From Pirellulaceae bacterium (lineage in GTDB: Bacteria; Planctomycetota; Planctomycetia; Pirellulales; Pirellulaceae): a DNA stretch of 64,000 nucleotides. The translations under genes were made by a program, and so were the position numbers. Numbering within the stretch: position 1 is the stretch's first letter; each line of letters begins with the position of its first letter. The notes beneath the pieces are model-generated. The model saw only the letters and a program-made list of their open reading frames with translations, was not told the origin of the DNA and ran no database searches. This document shows positions 10,801 through 19,608 of this stretch, one piece after another. Location of the stretch: NCBI GenBank assembly GCA_019636375.1, contig JAHBXS010000002.1, positions 1,081,621-1,145,620 of the forward strand, written 5' to 3'.

Positions 10801-12629
10801 GATCCGTCAGGAGAGTACACCAAATCGTTGATGGTCGAATTTGGACGGCCCGGCAAAGTCAGTTCTGACCCTTCGAAAAGTCGATTGCACAGCGACCATT
10901 CAAAGTTCCGTTCTTCTAACGGCACCTTCGACAGGAATTCCACTGCATCTTTGGTCCTGTTCTGATTCCAGCGGACATTGGCCAATTCAAAACTCTGGCT
11001 GGCGATCGCGGCTATCGCTTTCCGTTCTTCGGTCTTAGCTCGATTGGCAGAATCATCGGCTTGAATTCTTGCTTCATCAGCTTTCGTCTTTTCTTTTGAA
11101 ACCTTCTCTTTCTCTGCCTCGACCTCCGCAGTCTTTTTCATTGCGACCTTTCGCGCATTGTCGGCTTCGCGACGAGCCTTGTCGGCAGAATACCAGAACC
11201 CGCTCGAAACAATGATTCCCGCAACAAGAAGTGAAGTGATTGCTGTAAACGAAGCGACCAGTCCTTTGTGGCGGCGGACGTATTTGCGGATGCGATAAGC
11301 GGTCGATGGGGGCCGGGCAGTGACGACATCTCCAGCGAGGTAGTTTTCAATATCTGCGGCAAACCCGTTAGCAGTTTCATATCGACGGGTGCGATCCTTC
11401 TCCAGGGCTCGCATCACGATCCAGTCGAGTTCGCCCACAAGGATGTTTTTCAACTTGCTGACTTCAATACGACGTTGATCCGAAATGCCGCTGGCCGCTT
11501 CCACGGTGGCACTGCTTAGTCGGGCGCTCGGACGCGGTGGCTCCTGCTCGCGGATCGATGCCAGCACCTTGTGAAAGGCCTGCTGCCGCATCGTATCCAG
11601 ATCGATTGGGGTGCTGCCCGTCAGCAGTTCGTACAGCATGACTCCCAGCGAATAAATATCACTGCGGGTATCGACGTCCAGCTGATTCAGTTCCGCTTGC
11701 TCCGGAGACATGTACTGCAACGAGCCCATGACCTGGCCGAATTCGGTGAACATGGTCTTGTCGGTCAGCTTCTGTGTGTGCTGCATCGCTTTGGCCAATC
11801 CAAAGTCAATCACTTTGGGAACTGCCTTGCCATCGTAGAGACAGACCAACACGTTCGAGGGCTTGAGGTCACGGTGGATGATCCCCTTCTGATGGGCGTG
11901 CTGGACGGCTTTGCAAACCGGGATGAATAGTTCCAGCCGTTCGTTGATCGAAAGTTTATTTTTGTCACAGTAGGTGGTGAAGGGAATTCCCTGTACCAAC
12001 TCCATCACGAAATAAGGTTCACCTTCTTCGGTGGCACCCACATCGAACACTTTGGCGATGTTCTCGTGGTTCATCATCGCCAGAGCCTGCCGTTCGGCCT
12101 CGAAGCGGGTGATGTGCTTCTGATCGACCTTGTCTTTGCGAATCAGCTTCAGTGCCACCTTCCGCCGCACCGGTTTCTCCTGTTCGGCCATCCAGACCTC
12201 ACCCATCCCCCCCTCGCCCAGTTTCTGCAGCAATTTGTAAGGGCCGATGACTTTAGATTTGATGGCAGTCGGCGGAGCGGATCGCGTCTCGGGTAGATCA
12301 ATTTGATCACGTTTGTTGGCTGCTTCTGGTTTCGAGCCAGAGTCGAGGGTACCGTCTAGCCCATGCGAATTGAACTCCGATTCCGCCATAGCGCGTTGGC
12401 CAATCGATTCACCAAAATCCCCCATCTGCTGATAATCACGAGCCGAAACCCTTTCGCCCGCTTTAATCCGATACTCGACATCTAGTGGAATCAGCAGTTC
12501 GGCCAATTGGCTCTTCAAGTCAGGTTCAACCTGTCGCAGAAATGCTGCCAGTTCTGGTCGGCGATTCGTTCGCCAAACCGCTTCAAAGTCATCAGCAATT
12601 TGGTCGAGAATTAGGTCGTATTTATTCAT
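4818..12629 (-). CDS. receptor-like Ser/Thr kinase with WD40 propellers and TPR domain (2603 aa)
   Basis: Domains in order: a helical N-terminal module (1-60) shared across the array; a Hanks-type kinase domain (about 128-410) with LGEGGMGEV at 137-145, catalytic Lys161, HRDLKPSN at 252-259, DFGLAK at 275-280 and MSPEQ; one membrane helix (about 459-481); a charged coiled coil to about 560; many WD40 repeats (about 585-1635, recurring FSPDG and IWD motifs); and C-terminal TPRs of kinesin-light-chain type (about 2130-2420, recurring LGPDHPDTL). By family knowledge the kinase is cytoplasmic, with a long sensing or scaffolding part beyond the membrane. Ligand and substrate are unknown. It sits 13 bases after the upstream kinase and overlaps the next by 4, so the array is probably one transcript. 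The length is extreme even for planctomycetes. Confidence 0.9.
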   Translation of the reverse strand: MNKYDLILDQIADDFEAVWRTNRRPELAAFLRQVEPDLKSQLAELLIPLDVEYRIKAGERVSARDYQQMGDFGESIGQRAMAESEFNSHGLDGTLDSGSKPEAANKRDQIDLPETRSAPPTAIKSKVIGPYKLLQKLGEGGMGEVWMAEQEKPVRRKVALKLIRKDKVDQKHITRFEAERQALAMMNHENIAKVFDVGATEEGEPYFVMELVQGIPFTTYCDKNKLSINERLELFIPVCKAVQHAHQKGIIHRDLKPSNVLVCLYDGKAVPKVIDFGLAKAMQHTQKLTDKTMFTEFGQVMGSLQYMSPEQAELNQLDVDTRSDIYSLGVMLYELLTGSTPIDLDTMRQQAFHKVLASIREQEPPRPSARLSSATVEAASGISDQRRIEVSKLKNILVGELDWIVMRALEKDRTRRYETANGFAADIENYLAGDVVTARPPSTAYRIRKYVRRHKGLVASFTAITSLLVAGIIVSSGFWYSADKARREADNARKVAMKKTAEVEAEKEKVSKEKTKADEARIQADDSANRAKTEERKAIAAIASQSFELANVRWNQNRTKDAVEFLSKVPLEERNFEWSLCNRLFEGSELTLPGRPNSTINDLVYSPDGSRLAISHSDGSIIVWDLKNGSEQIHSTGSSYGRCLVFSSDSRHLVAGGSDAITILSVESGSVVKQLDGVSGDTKSLAFSPDNSVLVSCSEPSYAQREAEMPRTIIWDAKTWKKLIEVPEISGRSISFSPDGTQFVIGGYEHTIETATGKNLLEIPAHNDAHFSPDGKFWYASSGDKVSQLNAKDGTLIREYESKSGIVHDFCLSPDGMRMATTHSKKTVQITNLVTGDIEQTLTGHLSDITNVCFSPDGTRLATSGNDKNVKIWNITTNSLMSQTRLVESENTHFWGKTFKLLPKSSLIVGGFGHDSSERGDFEWIVVFDYKTGNEIRRWQPHSERFESFECSADGKLVATVSEEKKSVKVWNLDSGTEVASWNIADFAAERFRVCFSPDNTTLAGAGFGREASPNGRYESVIAKFVLSTQRQTELFREKSGGFYVDEKLIPHNICFCSYGSKIAACGPRDVFVLKADTGEILSKKSRHLNHISIGGSIELSFSEATQQLTLIKPNEYLPDDGLVQIINLDSGESFQLPSDITSFKCSCFSPDGTRIVTGDKSGKLKLWNAKDGRELLEWQGHESDVSDLAWPDADRIVSVNNKGIVIHWEGRREPPYQKLDSPQYRVPHFAASRNKLVFHDLDGTIHIADPATGKTERELNGHSGEIKSICLSNYGDFVISSGSDGTVRMWDIDSGKQLRQYTELSDLVFTQLLISPDDQHLIGLTDNGTAKMWRIASDEELAQIDISQTILPKISFSPDGLRVAIFGVNAPITIWDVSSGKSVATLGEGLEISRVDFSPSGNYMVGHSLGQSYLWDIIASRQLLKLAIEAEEYISVHFSPDERRMAFYTKTLGLKIWDINLGKLVSESELSYDGIQHAEFSPDGTLVCGFFYNNRDGDGNDTIVWDVDRHRRIWEGKNAKVCFSPDSQLIAVAAKDSPILLINSETGESLHQIEVTSVATMRFSPDNQTIVLAEAADIRVMDISTGVEVRKWSTDHLGAVRHLCLSPDGRLLATTGSDNMIRLWEFRTGMPQGHFVTNIRTVGRLEFRNDGKGLLVESWLDKPQRSFALELARRSQSQFAIPTWYWSGNVEKPGWVAFHPQDGAILIQPDQRSIDGNWEFIQSSKGYEIRNGNFMPIDEKSFLFDRTSGLNAMRAVIARSNQSNVNWHVEQSELASKSIDRYARLFHQAMILASDPDNVEDWDKVYAAYRHWQRDITDDSKCLPPIVQRIISIPRSVPLSKAEFDELDRNQRFSDRRVLVEKIWPNVKAPFSPATLNREPIEKLRTVLEGGGTRTSDVHPTINVAEYRLENFEAAIAAQFLKLSESSEIGAYSEYFTLYMVHPIELAVTAMSHFKLGNTEQAQKYRQHFEKAMKMRRFREDEDCLSFAQEVDMLFDGSVRADSGVNVPKLTDAQRKTIQQLNQQIWTQVFNNESSDPLDPEKLAEFGTLVELCPFGIYVNTLGVAEYRLGNWQAAIEASGRSVELSPDEEGYPCPHPVDLAVIAMSHFELGNHGEAGDFVAQLVEAMKHEMFSNDEECLSFAKEALPVAEQVLELRRNKLGPDNAETLASMHDLAGMYQVVGQLEVVLPLLEQTFELRKANLGPDHPDTLRTLDCLVDRYRHAKQFEKTLPLLEQKLESLRSKLGPSHEDTIESMNQIVRSYRDTDKPNKALPLLGEKLELLTAKLGPNHRDTIDSMYDLATGFRDAGQLDKAITLYEQTLELRKVHLGPDHALTIDAMGTLGVEYWKARQLHRSIPLFEQILQWNETTFGREQIDPMTIANLGVNYKDAGRVEEATPLLEEAYESSGGKSRYTWIRNALADAYLKANRRDECLILLQETVKSARAEHQEESLELAAALVSTADQYLELASIQEAVDLLREAVRIRDAKAPDAWNTFNARSLLGGGLLGLAKTTENTNDRSRLLDEAEPLLVSGYEGMKERESTVPPQAANRIPESLDRLIELYAIMKVPEETEKYRKLRAEYAKDTGDDDAEDKQNREEKQ

Positions 12630-12642
12630 ATCGGCTTCCTAG

Positions 12643-15600
12643 TCACTTCGTTAACGGCTGTTGTGCAGGAATTGTTTCCGGATATTCTGCCCGCAGGGAA
12701 CGATAGTGGCTGACTTGCTCGGACATGCTAAGTGTCTCGTAGAGTTCAATCAACCGGTCGAGGGCTTCGGGGATGCGAGTGGCAAATTCGGGCGGAATGG
12801 TTGACTCGCGTTGTTTCATTCCCTCATAGCCCGAGACCAGCAGCGGTTCGGCTTTGGCCAGCAAGCGAGATTTTTCTTCGGCATCACCCGACTCCTTGGC
12901 CAGCCCTTGGAGGGCGGCCCCTCGCAGCGAGCGGGCGTTAAAAGTATTCCAGACATCGGGAGCTTGCTGGTCACGGATTTCTGTCGCCTCGCGCAGCAAG
13001 TCAGCGGCCTCGGCGTGGAGATTCAGTTTCAGAAAACTGCTGGCGACGGAAACCAGTTTGGCCGCCAGCTCCAGCGAGCCCGCTTTCAGTTGCTCTCTTG
13101 CCTGAGCAAGCTCATTCGTCGCTGCTCTTCGCCGCTGCCCCATTTCCTCCACGAACAGTTCCCCGACTTCCCGGAACAGGCCCTGGCACTCTTCGTCATT
13201 CCTGAATCGTTCGTGCCTCATTGCCTCGACCAGTTGTTGGCGGAACCTTTCAGCCTCTATTTGGTCACCAAGTTTCAGATGACTCATCGCCAAAATCGCA
13301 AGATCTGTGGGATGGGGACCGGGGATCTGGAGTTGTCCGGGAGTCAGCCTTAAACTCCAGAAACAATCTACAATGGCATTGTGATAATTCCCCAAGCGAT
13401 ACTCCGCGATACCAAGTGTGTTGAAGAAAATACCGTTTCTTCGTTCTTCCACCATTTCCCGAAGTCGTTTGATATCACCTGGATCAATGACCAGGGTGGA
13501 ATTCGGGTTGATCACCTGACTGCGAATACGGTTGTACAGGGAAACGCCCAGATTAGCCCTTGCCCGAAAAGTTTGCTCGACGTGCCTGGAACGTTTCAGT
13601 ACGGCTTTTTCAATTTCATCAACGGCAAACCGTTCTTTCCAGCCGGTATCGAGCATTTGATTCACGACCAATGGCAATTCGGGCTTGTGTATTTCGCCCA
13701 GCGAATGGAGCCATTCAAGACGGGCGGCATCCAGTTCAACCCATCGTTCAGCAACTCCTGGCTCAGCTTTCGCCAACCAGGCGTGATGAAACACGGCGGC
13801 AAACCACTCTGCGGCATCCGCAGTCGCTTTCGCCTGTTCCTGGTGCCAGGCGGGGTCAATCTGTGCCAATCGCTGGCGTCGACCAGATTCCACCGGATCG
13901 TTCCTGTATTGCAAATCAACCAGTAAATGATCATCTTTTCTGGCCACCATTAGCCACCGCGCCCTGTCGAATTCCGCATAATGCGATGCTGTGTTGTTTT
14001 CGTGTTCATTGAGAATCCCCTCGTTCCTTTCAACATCCCAAACAAATTCCTTGCCGCTGCCAGGATCGACGGCAATGCGAAGTGTGTCGGATTCCCCTGC
14101 CACGCCTGTTGGCGACCCGGTGAGCCCAGTGATCGACCAAAACTCCCGGCGGCTCGATGCACTCCATATTCTCAAGGAATCATGACTGGCTGATGCAATC
14201 CGAAACCCGGTTGGACAAAATGCCACACAGGTTAGGGCAGTTTGATGTCCGGAAAGTGCCCGGAGTTCATGACCGGTGGCTACATCCCAAATTCGCACGG
14301 ACATGCTTCCTCCGGCGGTTTGATCGCCTCGGCTGGTGGGACGGTATGATCCATCGCCCGAAATGATTCGTTTGCCATCCGGGCTAAAGGCAACACATGA
14401 AACCGTATGCGACGGCAAGGTCCGTGAATACCGGATCTTACCCGAAAGAACATCCCACAATTTCAGTGTCATGTCACCGCTTCCGGATACCAACTGGGTC
14501 CCATCGGGGCTAAAGGCCACATTGGCAACGAAGTTCGAGTGTCCCGGAAAGGACTTCAATTCCTTTCCACTCCCTGTGTCCCACAGTTTCACCAAATGGT
14601 CCCAGCCTCCTGACGCCACATGCAACCCGTCCGGACTAAAAGCCACCGTTTCCACGTATTCAGAATGGCCATGAAACGATTTTATCTCCCGACCAGTCTC
14701 CACTTCCCATAGCCGTAACGACTTGTCAACACTCCCAGAAATCAATGTCGCGCCATCGGGGCTGAACGCGGCACTTGTTACCGAGTCTGAATGCCCGGAA
14801 AACGTCCGGATCCCTGTCCCATCAATAACGTTCCACAACTTCAATAGCCCATCAGAACCACCTGAGACAATTTGACTGCCATCTGGGCCAAAAGCCACGC
14901 AACTGACTTCTCGCGCGTGTCCCATGAACGAGTGAATTTTCTGCCCGCTTTCCGCGTCCCACAGCGTCAAGACACCAGATTGATTTCCCGATACGACTTG
15001 TGCTCCATCAGGACTAAAAGCCAGACATGTCCCTACTGCCTGGCCGTCGTTGAGAGACTTCACATTTGCATCAGAAGCCAGGTTCCATATTCTCAGCGTC
15101 ATATCCTCGCCACCTGAAACCAGCCGTCTGCCATCTGGGCAAAAGGCAACACATTCCACGGCTCCCCAATGCCCGCTGAACGTCTTCAACCCATCTACAT
15201 TCGCCGAGTCCCAGAGCTTTATCGTCGAACCAAATCCCGTGACAAAATGTCGGCTGTCCGGGCTAAAGGCAAGGCATTCGACACCCGCGTCCCGCCGCGA
15301 TGCAACTTTCCACTGTGTTTGACCGTGCGGCACATTCAGCATCGTCAAAGGGCTTGAGGAATCCCAAAATACCATTCGAGTCCCATCGGGACTGAACGCC
15401 ATTTTGTCAAAATTTGCACTTTCCATTTTGGCGAAGCGTATCCCAATGTCGTACCTGAAGGAGGCTCTCAGTGGAAGCAACGATTCCAACTGGCCGCTGG
15501 CAACATTCAGGAACTTCACAGTCGAATGCACGGTTGACCAGGGCTCTTCTGGGTCACGCACTGAACGTTGAGACTGCCTATGGCTTCCACAAAAAGCGAC

Positions 15601-17928
15601 TTGTCGTCCGTCGACGCTAAAGGAAAAGGCGGGCCCAAACCAACCCTCACACTCGAAAAACCAATCCTCAAGGAAAGTCGTGGTGTGCCACGCTCTTGCA
15701 ATGGTCTTGGCAGAATATGTTCCATGCTCGTCGAATGCGCCTTTTGCACCTGTCGAAATGATGCGATTCCCATCATGGCTGAATGCCGCAAAAATGGTCT
15801 CGGCCTCTGGAAACGCAAACGTCTGCAGTTCTTCGCCAACGAGAGAATCCCAGAGCTTCACGGTGCAATCCCAGCTTCCCGAAACAATCTGCTTTCCATC
15901 GGGGCTGAATCCGACTGACCTGACGGAGTCGGTATGTCCGGTGAATGTCATTATCTCAGCTCCGCTGATGGCATCCCAAAGCCTAACGGTGTTGTCATCG
16001 CTTCCTGAAACAACTCGCATTCCATCGGGACTAAAGGCAGCACATGTAACAGAGCCAGTGTGGCCATACAGGGTCATGTCGCTTCCTCGTATAAGACCAT
16101 GTTCAAAGTGCCACTCAAAGTTACGATGCCTGGGTGGGATTTTCTGCAACAAATCGTAGGCATCGCGTGCCCTCCCTTCATTCCACCTCGCAACGGCCAG
16201 GAAGTAATTCGACCGAGCCAAGGTCGCTTCTGTTTCTTCCAATGCTGTTTCCGCACGCTCTCTTTCAGCAACCGCTGCCTGTTCAGCCATATTTGCCAGG
16301 TCATTTGCCAAATTCGCCTCCTGTCGCTCCTTTTCCGCCTCCTGCTCGCGCTGTTCCGCAAGTTGACGTTGTTCATCAGCACGTTTCGCTTCCAACTCAG
16401 CCCGTTCCCGTTCTTGCTCGACCTTCTGCTTTTCGACCAATAACTCGGCAGCCTTTTGATCGGCCTGTGAGCGGGCGAATTCGGCGGCTATTGCAAACCA
16501 GCCAACTCCCATGATGCCTAATATCAAAAGAGTAGCTATCGACGATAACGCAGCTACCAACCCTCGGTGTCTGCGTACGTACTTTTGAATCCTGTATGCT
16601 GTCGATGGCGGACGCGCAGAAACGACATCGCCAGCGAGGTAGTTTTGGATGTCGTTGGCAAAGCCGTTCGCGGTGTCGTAGCGGCGGGTGCGGTCTTTTT
16701 CTAAGGCTTTCATCACGATCCAGTCGAGCTCGCCGCGGAGGATGTTTTTTAATCGAGTTGGGTCGATCTGGCGCTGGGCCGAGATGCCGCTGACCGCTTC
16801 GTTGGTCGAACTGCTCAGCCGAGCGCTGGGGCGGGGTGGGTCTTGCTCGCGGATCGTGGCCAGGATTTGCAGGATGGCTTGCTGCTTGGCCGTCTCTTTG
16901 TCGATCGGGGTGCTGCCAGTGAGGAGTTCGTAGAGCATCACCCCCAGCGAGTAGATGTCGGTGCGGGTGTCGATGTCGAGCTGGTTCATTTCCGCTTGCT
17001 CAGGGGACATGTACTGTACCGATCCGACGACCTGACCAAACTCGGTGAACATCGTCTTGTCGGTCAGCTTTTGCGTGTGCTCTAATGCCTTGGCCAAACC
17101 GAAATCGATCACTTTGGAAACCGGCTTACCGTCGTATAGGCAGACCAACACATTCGACGGTTTCAAATCGCGGTGGATGATCCCTTTTTGATGCGCGTGC
17201 TGGACGGCCTTGCAAACCGGAATAAATAATTCCAAGCGCTCGTTGATCGAAAGTTTGTTTTTATCGCAATAGGTGGTGAAGGGAATTCCTTGCACCAACT
17301 CCATCACGAAGTACGGGTGTCCATCATCGGTCGTTCCGGCGTCCAGCACTTTGGCGATATTCTCGTGGTTCATCATCGCCAAGGCTTGCCGCTCGGCCTC
17401 GAAGCGACTGATAAACTTTTGATCGACTTTATCGCCCCGGATCAGTTTCAGCGCCACCCGTCGTCGAACCGGTTTTTCCTGCTCGGCCATCCACACCTCA
17501 CCCATCCCCCCCTCGCCCAGTTTCTGAAGCAATTTGTAGGGGCCGATGACTCGCGATTTGATAGCTGTCGATGGATCGGATCGCGTCTCGGGTAAATCGA
17601 CTTGATCACGCTTTTTTGCGCCACCGGGTTTCGAGCCGGAGTCGTGGGTGACATCCAACCCAGCCAATGCGAAGTCCGATTCTGTTAGAGCATGCAGAGC
17701 AATCGATTCACCAAAATCGCCAACCTGCTGATAATCACGAGCCGAAACCCTTTCGCCCGCTTTAATCCGATACTCGATATCCAATGGAATCAGCAGTTCG
17801 GCCAATTGGCTCATCAAGTCAGGTTCAACCTGTCGCAAAAATGTTCGCAGGTCCGGTCGTTGCCCCGCTTGCCAGGCGGCTTCGAAGTCATCCGCTAATC
17901 GATCAAGTTCAAAATCAGGGTTTGTCAT
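12643..17928 (-). CDS. receptor-like Ser/Thr kinase with WD40 repeats (1761 aa)
   Basis: This is the first gene of the array. It has the N-terminal module (1-60, LADDFEAAWQ), a kinase domain (about 128-410) with LGEGGMGEV, Lys161, HRDLKPSN, DFGLAK and MSPEQ, a membrane helix (about 455-480), a long Glu/Gln/Arg coiled coil (about 485-600), roughly a dozen WD40 repeats (about 617-1300, each with FSPDG and LWD) and a C-terminal helical region ending in the shared tail (RIPEALDRLIELYE). All catalytic residues are present, so it should be an active kinase. Residues 35-160 are almost identical to those of the 2603-aa neighbour, which points to recent duplication or gene conversion. No sigma-factor gene, a common partner of such kinases, lies next to it. 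Confidence 0.9.
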   Translation of the reverse strand: MTNPDFELDRLADDFEAAWQAGQRPDLRTFLRQVEPDLMSQLAELLIPLDIEYRIKAGERVSARDYQQVGDFGESIALHALTESDFALAGLDVTHDSGSKPGGAKKRDQVDLPETRSDPSTAIKSRVIGPYKLLQKLGEGGMGEVWMAEQEKPVRRRVALKLIRGDKVDQKFISRFEAERQALAMMNHENIAKVLDAGTTDDGHPYFVMELVQGIPFTTYCDKNKLSINERLELFIPVCKAVQHAHQKGIIHRDLKPSNVLVCLYDGKPVSKVIDFGLAKALEHTQKLTDKTMFTEFGQVVGSVQYMSPEQAEMNQLDIDTRTDIYSLGVMLYELLTGSTPIDKETAKQQAILQILATIREQDPPRPSARLSSSTNEAVSGISAQRQIDPTRLKNILRGELDWIVMKALEKDRTRRYDTANGFANDIQNYLAGDVVSARPPSTAYRIQKYVRRHRGLVAALSSIATLLILGIMGVGWFAIAAEFARSQADQKAAELLVEKQKVEQERERAELEAKRADEQRQLAEQREQEAEKERQEANLANDLANMAEQAAVAERERAETALEETEATLARSNYFLAVARWNEGRARDAYDLLQKIPPRHRNFEWHFEHGLIRGSDMTLYGHTGSVTCAAFSPDGMRVVSGSDDNTVRLWDAISGAEIMTFTGHTDSVRSVGFSPDGKQIVSGSWDCTVKLWDSLVGEELQTFAFPEAETIFAAFSHDGNRIISTGAKGAFDEHGTYSAKTIARAWHTTTFLEDWFFECEGWFGPAFSFSVDGRQVAFCGSHRQSQRSVRDPEEPWSTVHSTVKFLNVASGQLESLLPLRASFRYDIGIRFAKMESANFDKMAFSPDGTRMVFWDSSSPLTMLNVPHGQTQWKVASRRDAGVECLAFSPDSRHFVTGFGSTIKLWDSANVDGLKTFSGHWGAVECVAFCPDGRRLVSGGEDMTLRIWNLASDANVKSLNDGQAVGTCLAFSPDGAQVVSGNQSGVLTLWDAESGQKIHSFMGHAREVSCVAFGPDGSQIVSGGSDGLLKLWNVIDGTGIRTFSGHSDSVTSAAFSPDGATLISGSVDKSLRLWEVETGREIKSFHGHSEYVETVAFSPDGLHVASGGWDHLVKLWDTGSGKELKSFPGHSNFVANVAFSPDGTQLVSGSGDMTLKLWDVLSGKIRYSRTLPSHTVSCVAFSPDGKRIISGDGSYRPTSRGDQTAGGSMSVRIWDVATGHELRALSGHQTALTCVAFCPTGFRIASASHDSLRIWSASSRREFWSITGLTGSPTGVAGESDTLRIAVDPGSGKEFVWDVERNEGILNEHENNTASHYAEFDRARWLMVARKDDHLLVDLQYRNDPVESGRRQRLAQIDPAWHQEQAKATADAAEWFAAVFHHAWLAKAEPGVAERWVELDAARLEWLHSLGEIHKPELPLVVNQMLDTGWKERFAVDEIEKAVLKRSRHVEQTFRARANLGVSLYNRIRSQVINPNSTLVIDPGDIKRLREMVEERRNGIFFNTLGIAEYRLGNYHNAIVDCFWSLRLTPGQLQIPGPHPTDLAILAMSHLKLGDQIEAERFRQQLVEAMRHERFRNDEECQGLFREVGELFVEEMGQRRRAATNELAQAREQLKAGSLELAAKLVSVASSFLKLNLHAEAADLLREATEIRDQQAPDVWNTFNARSLRGAALQGLAKESGDAEEKSRLLAKAEPLLVSGYEGMKQRESTIPPEFATRIPEALDRLIELYETLSMSEQVSHYRSLRAEYPETIPAQQPLTK

Positions 17929-18128
17929 GTTTTGTCATCCCAACAATACTCGCTCGCAGAAATCGTTTTACTCATTTTACCATTTTATCTTATTCTGATC
18001 AGATTCGAACCGCCTGGGCCGAAATTATATTGTCAATCACGAGTTCACGACTCCTACAGAGTCCGGGAATTCGAATTGGGCCGGCTGCGATTTATCAAAT
18101 GCCGGAAACCAACGCGATGAATGCGAGA

Positions 18129-18180
18129 ACAATCAAAAAAAACCTCGCGAGTTCAAACCTCGCGAGGCTCGTTTGATTGT
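18129..18180 (-). terminator. intrinsic terminator after the Gln-rich secreted protein gene
   Basis: On the minus strand a 9-bp stem CCTCGCGAG/CTCGCGAGG with a short loop is followed directly by eight T residues. An outer ACAATCAAA/TTTGATTGT pairing extends the hairpin. It lies about 50 bases past the stop at 18231 and ~200 bases before the kinase array start, so it separates the two units. Confidence 0.8.
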
Positions 18181-18230
18181 GTATATCTCCATTATCAGAA
18201 ATCATGTCCTTTGTTGAATAACTGAAGGCA

Positions 18231-18752
18231 CTACCACCCAAATTTCTTGGCAGCTCGTCTGAAACTCGAAGGGGTTTTAATTCCGCCTACGGATTCTCGT
18301 GCAGCGTCCCAAGAAGCTTTTGCGGCTTGTTGTTGTTGGTTAAAGTCAATTCCGTAATAGGCTTCCCCGGCCGTGCCTATCAGACGCCAGTCTGGGGTCA
18401 CTCGACTTCCCTGGTTTTGAGCGGGTCGTTGGTGCTGGGAGGAATGGACGTGTTGGTTAGCTTGCATCATTTGTTGCTGACGTCGTTGCTGCTCCAATTG
18501 CATCATTTGTTGTTGTTGCAATTGTAGTTGATATTGGCGTTGGTTTTCCTGCATCATTTGCATGAATTTTAAATCAGCCTCTGCCCGCTCGCGTCGTCGC
18601 TGGTTTTCGAGTTCCGCATATTGACTGGCATTTTGTGCAACGCGATCCAAAATACGGATAAGCGGGCGGTCTTGATTTTGGCCATACGCCGATTGCGCGA
18701 CAAACAGAGTAGCCAATGCAAACGCGCTGGTAACAAAAATTGAAACTTTCAT
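18231..18752 (-). CDS. secreted Gln-rich protein (173 aa)
   Basis: The start at 18752 is preferred because it follows an AAGGA site and opens a signal peptide (MKVSIFVTSAFALATLFVA, cleavage after AYG). The mature protein is dominated by a Gln/Met-rich helical stretch (about residues 50-105) that looks like a coiled coil. A short conserved-looking C-terminus follows (SWDAARESVGG, FRRAAKKFGW). No family is recognised. It is probably a periplasmic or envelope-associated structural protein. It ends at a clear terminator and stands alone. Confidence 0.7.
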   Translation of the reverse strand: MKVSIFVTSAFALATLFVAQSAYGQNQDRPLIRILDRVAQNASQYAELENQRRRERAEADLKFMQMMQENQRQYQLQLQQQQMMQLEQQRRQQQMMQANQHVHSSQHQRPAQNQGSRVTPDWRLIGTAGEAYYGIDFNQQQQAAKASWDAARESVGGIKTPSSFRRAAKKFGW

Positions 18753-19096
18753 GGTTGTGGTCCTTATCTGAACATGTGATTGATCTGGGCAATGACAATC
18801 ATGCCCCAACTAATAAGGAAATGGCAAAAGAGGCTACCAATAGCTAAAAAAAATACAAAATTTTTGGGTGACTGTTTAAGCGAAAAACATTGGATAGGAG
18901 CAACATCTCGTCCAAACAGGCAGTCTTCTCCAATCGATCTGATAACACATTAGAAAGGAACCTACATTCAAGGGCGGGATGATGCTCCGGTCCTACGAAA
19001 GTTTGCAAGCCAATGGAATTTTTTCAGTATGCCGCGCCAAACGAAATTGCAAGAGACCGTATTACCGTGCGTAATCCGCTGCGCCCTGCCCGTAAA

Positions 19097-19134
19097 ACAA
19101 AAAAACGCGGCCGCATCGGATGATGCGGCTGCGT
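19097..19134 (-). terminator. intrinsic terminator
   Basis: On the minus strand a GC-rich 13-bp hairpin (ACGCAGCCGCATC, one mismatch, loop ATCC) is followed by a TTTTTTTGTTTT run. It begins about 25 bases after the stop of the small secreted gene at 19162, so it is that gene's terminator. Confidence 0.8.
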
Positions 19135-19161
19135 GCCGATAGAAAATTGTTATTTCAATTC

Positions 19162-19608
19162 TCATTTATCTCGAAATGGTGCCGTGAAAATCTCGATCGG
19201 CAACAGTGCGGTACCAATCGCTTTGCCAACCCCTTCGCCAAAATTCTGCTGCAGCCCCTTTAACTCTTGTGGATCAACGTTTTTGAGATCCTCACCCAAT
19301 TGGTGCAGGACTCGCCCAACCAGCCGACGTACAGGACGAACTGGGTTATTGGCGGGTTGGTTTAGATTGTTGTTCATAGGTTGCATTGACGGGGCCACCT
19401 TCTTTCCAAACAACCTACCGGAGTTCATATCGACTTCGATTTGACTTGTGGCGCCACTCTCAACCCAATTATAATTTTCAATCCGCTGAATGCCCGTAGC
19501 TTGACGAGCCATACAATTTGGGCATCCTGGACACCCTTGGGCCTGAGCCGAACTCAAATTGATCAACATCACAAAGCCGACAACAGCTAAAATCGCAGTA
19601 CTTTTCAT
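19162..19608 (-). CDS. small secreted Cys-containing protein (148 aa)
   Basis: The ATG at 19608 (another at 19614) follows AAGGA at good spacing and opens a signal peptide (MKSTAILAVVGFVMLINL, cleavage after AQA). The mature N-terminus carries CPGCPNC, three cysteines in seven residues, suggesting a metal or disulphide site. The rest is Asn/Pro-rich and then helical (VRRLVGRVLHQLGEDLK). No known family is recognised. The location is probably periplasmic. Confidence 0.65.
   Translation of the reverse strand: MKSTAILAVVGFVMLINLSSAQAQGCPGCPNCMARQATGIQRIENYNWVESGATSQIEVDMNSGRLFGKKVAPSMQPMNNNLNQPANNPVRPVRRLVGRVLHQLGEDLKNVDPQELKGLQQNFGEGVGKAIGTALLPIEIFTAPFRDK

Noticed and set aside
7700..16100. 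Regularly spaced TCCATCTGG/GGACTAAA-like motifs considered as a repeat array
   Set aside because: They are the FSPDG codons of WD40 blades on the minus strand.
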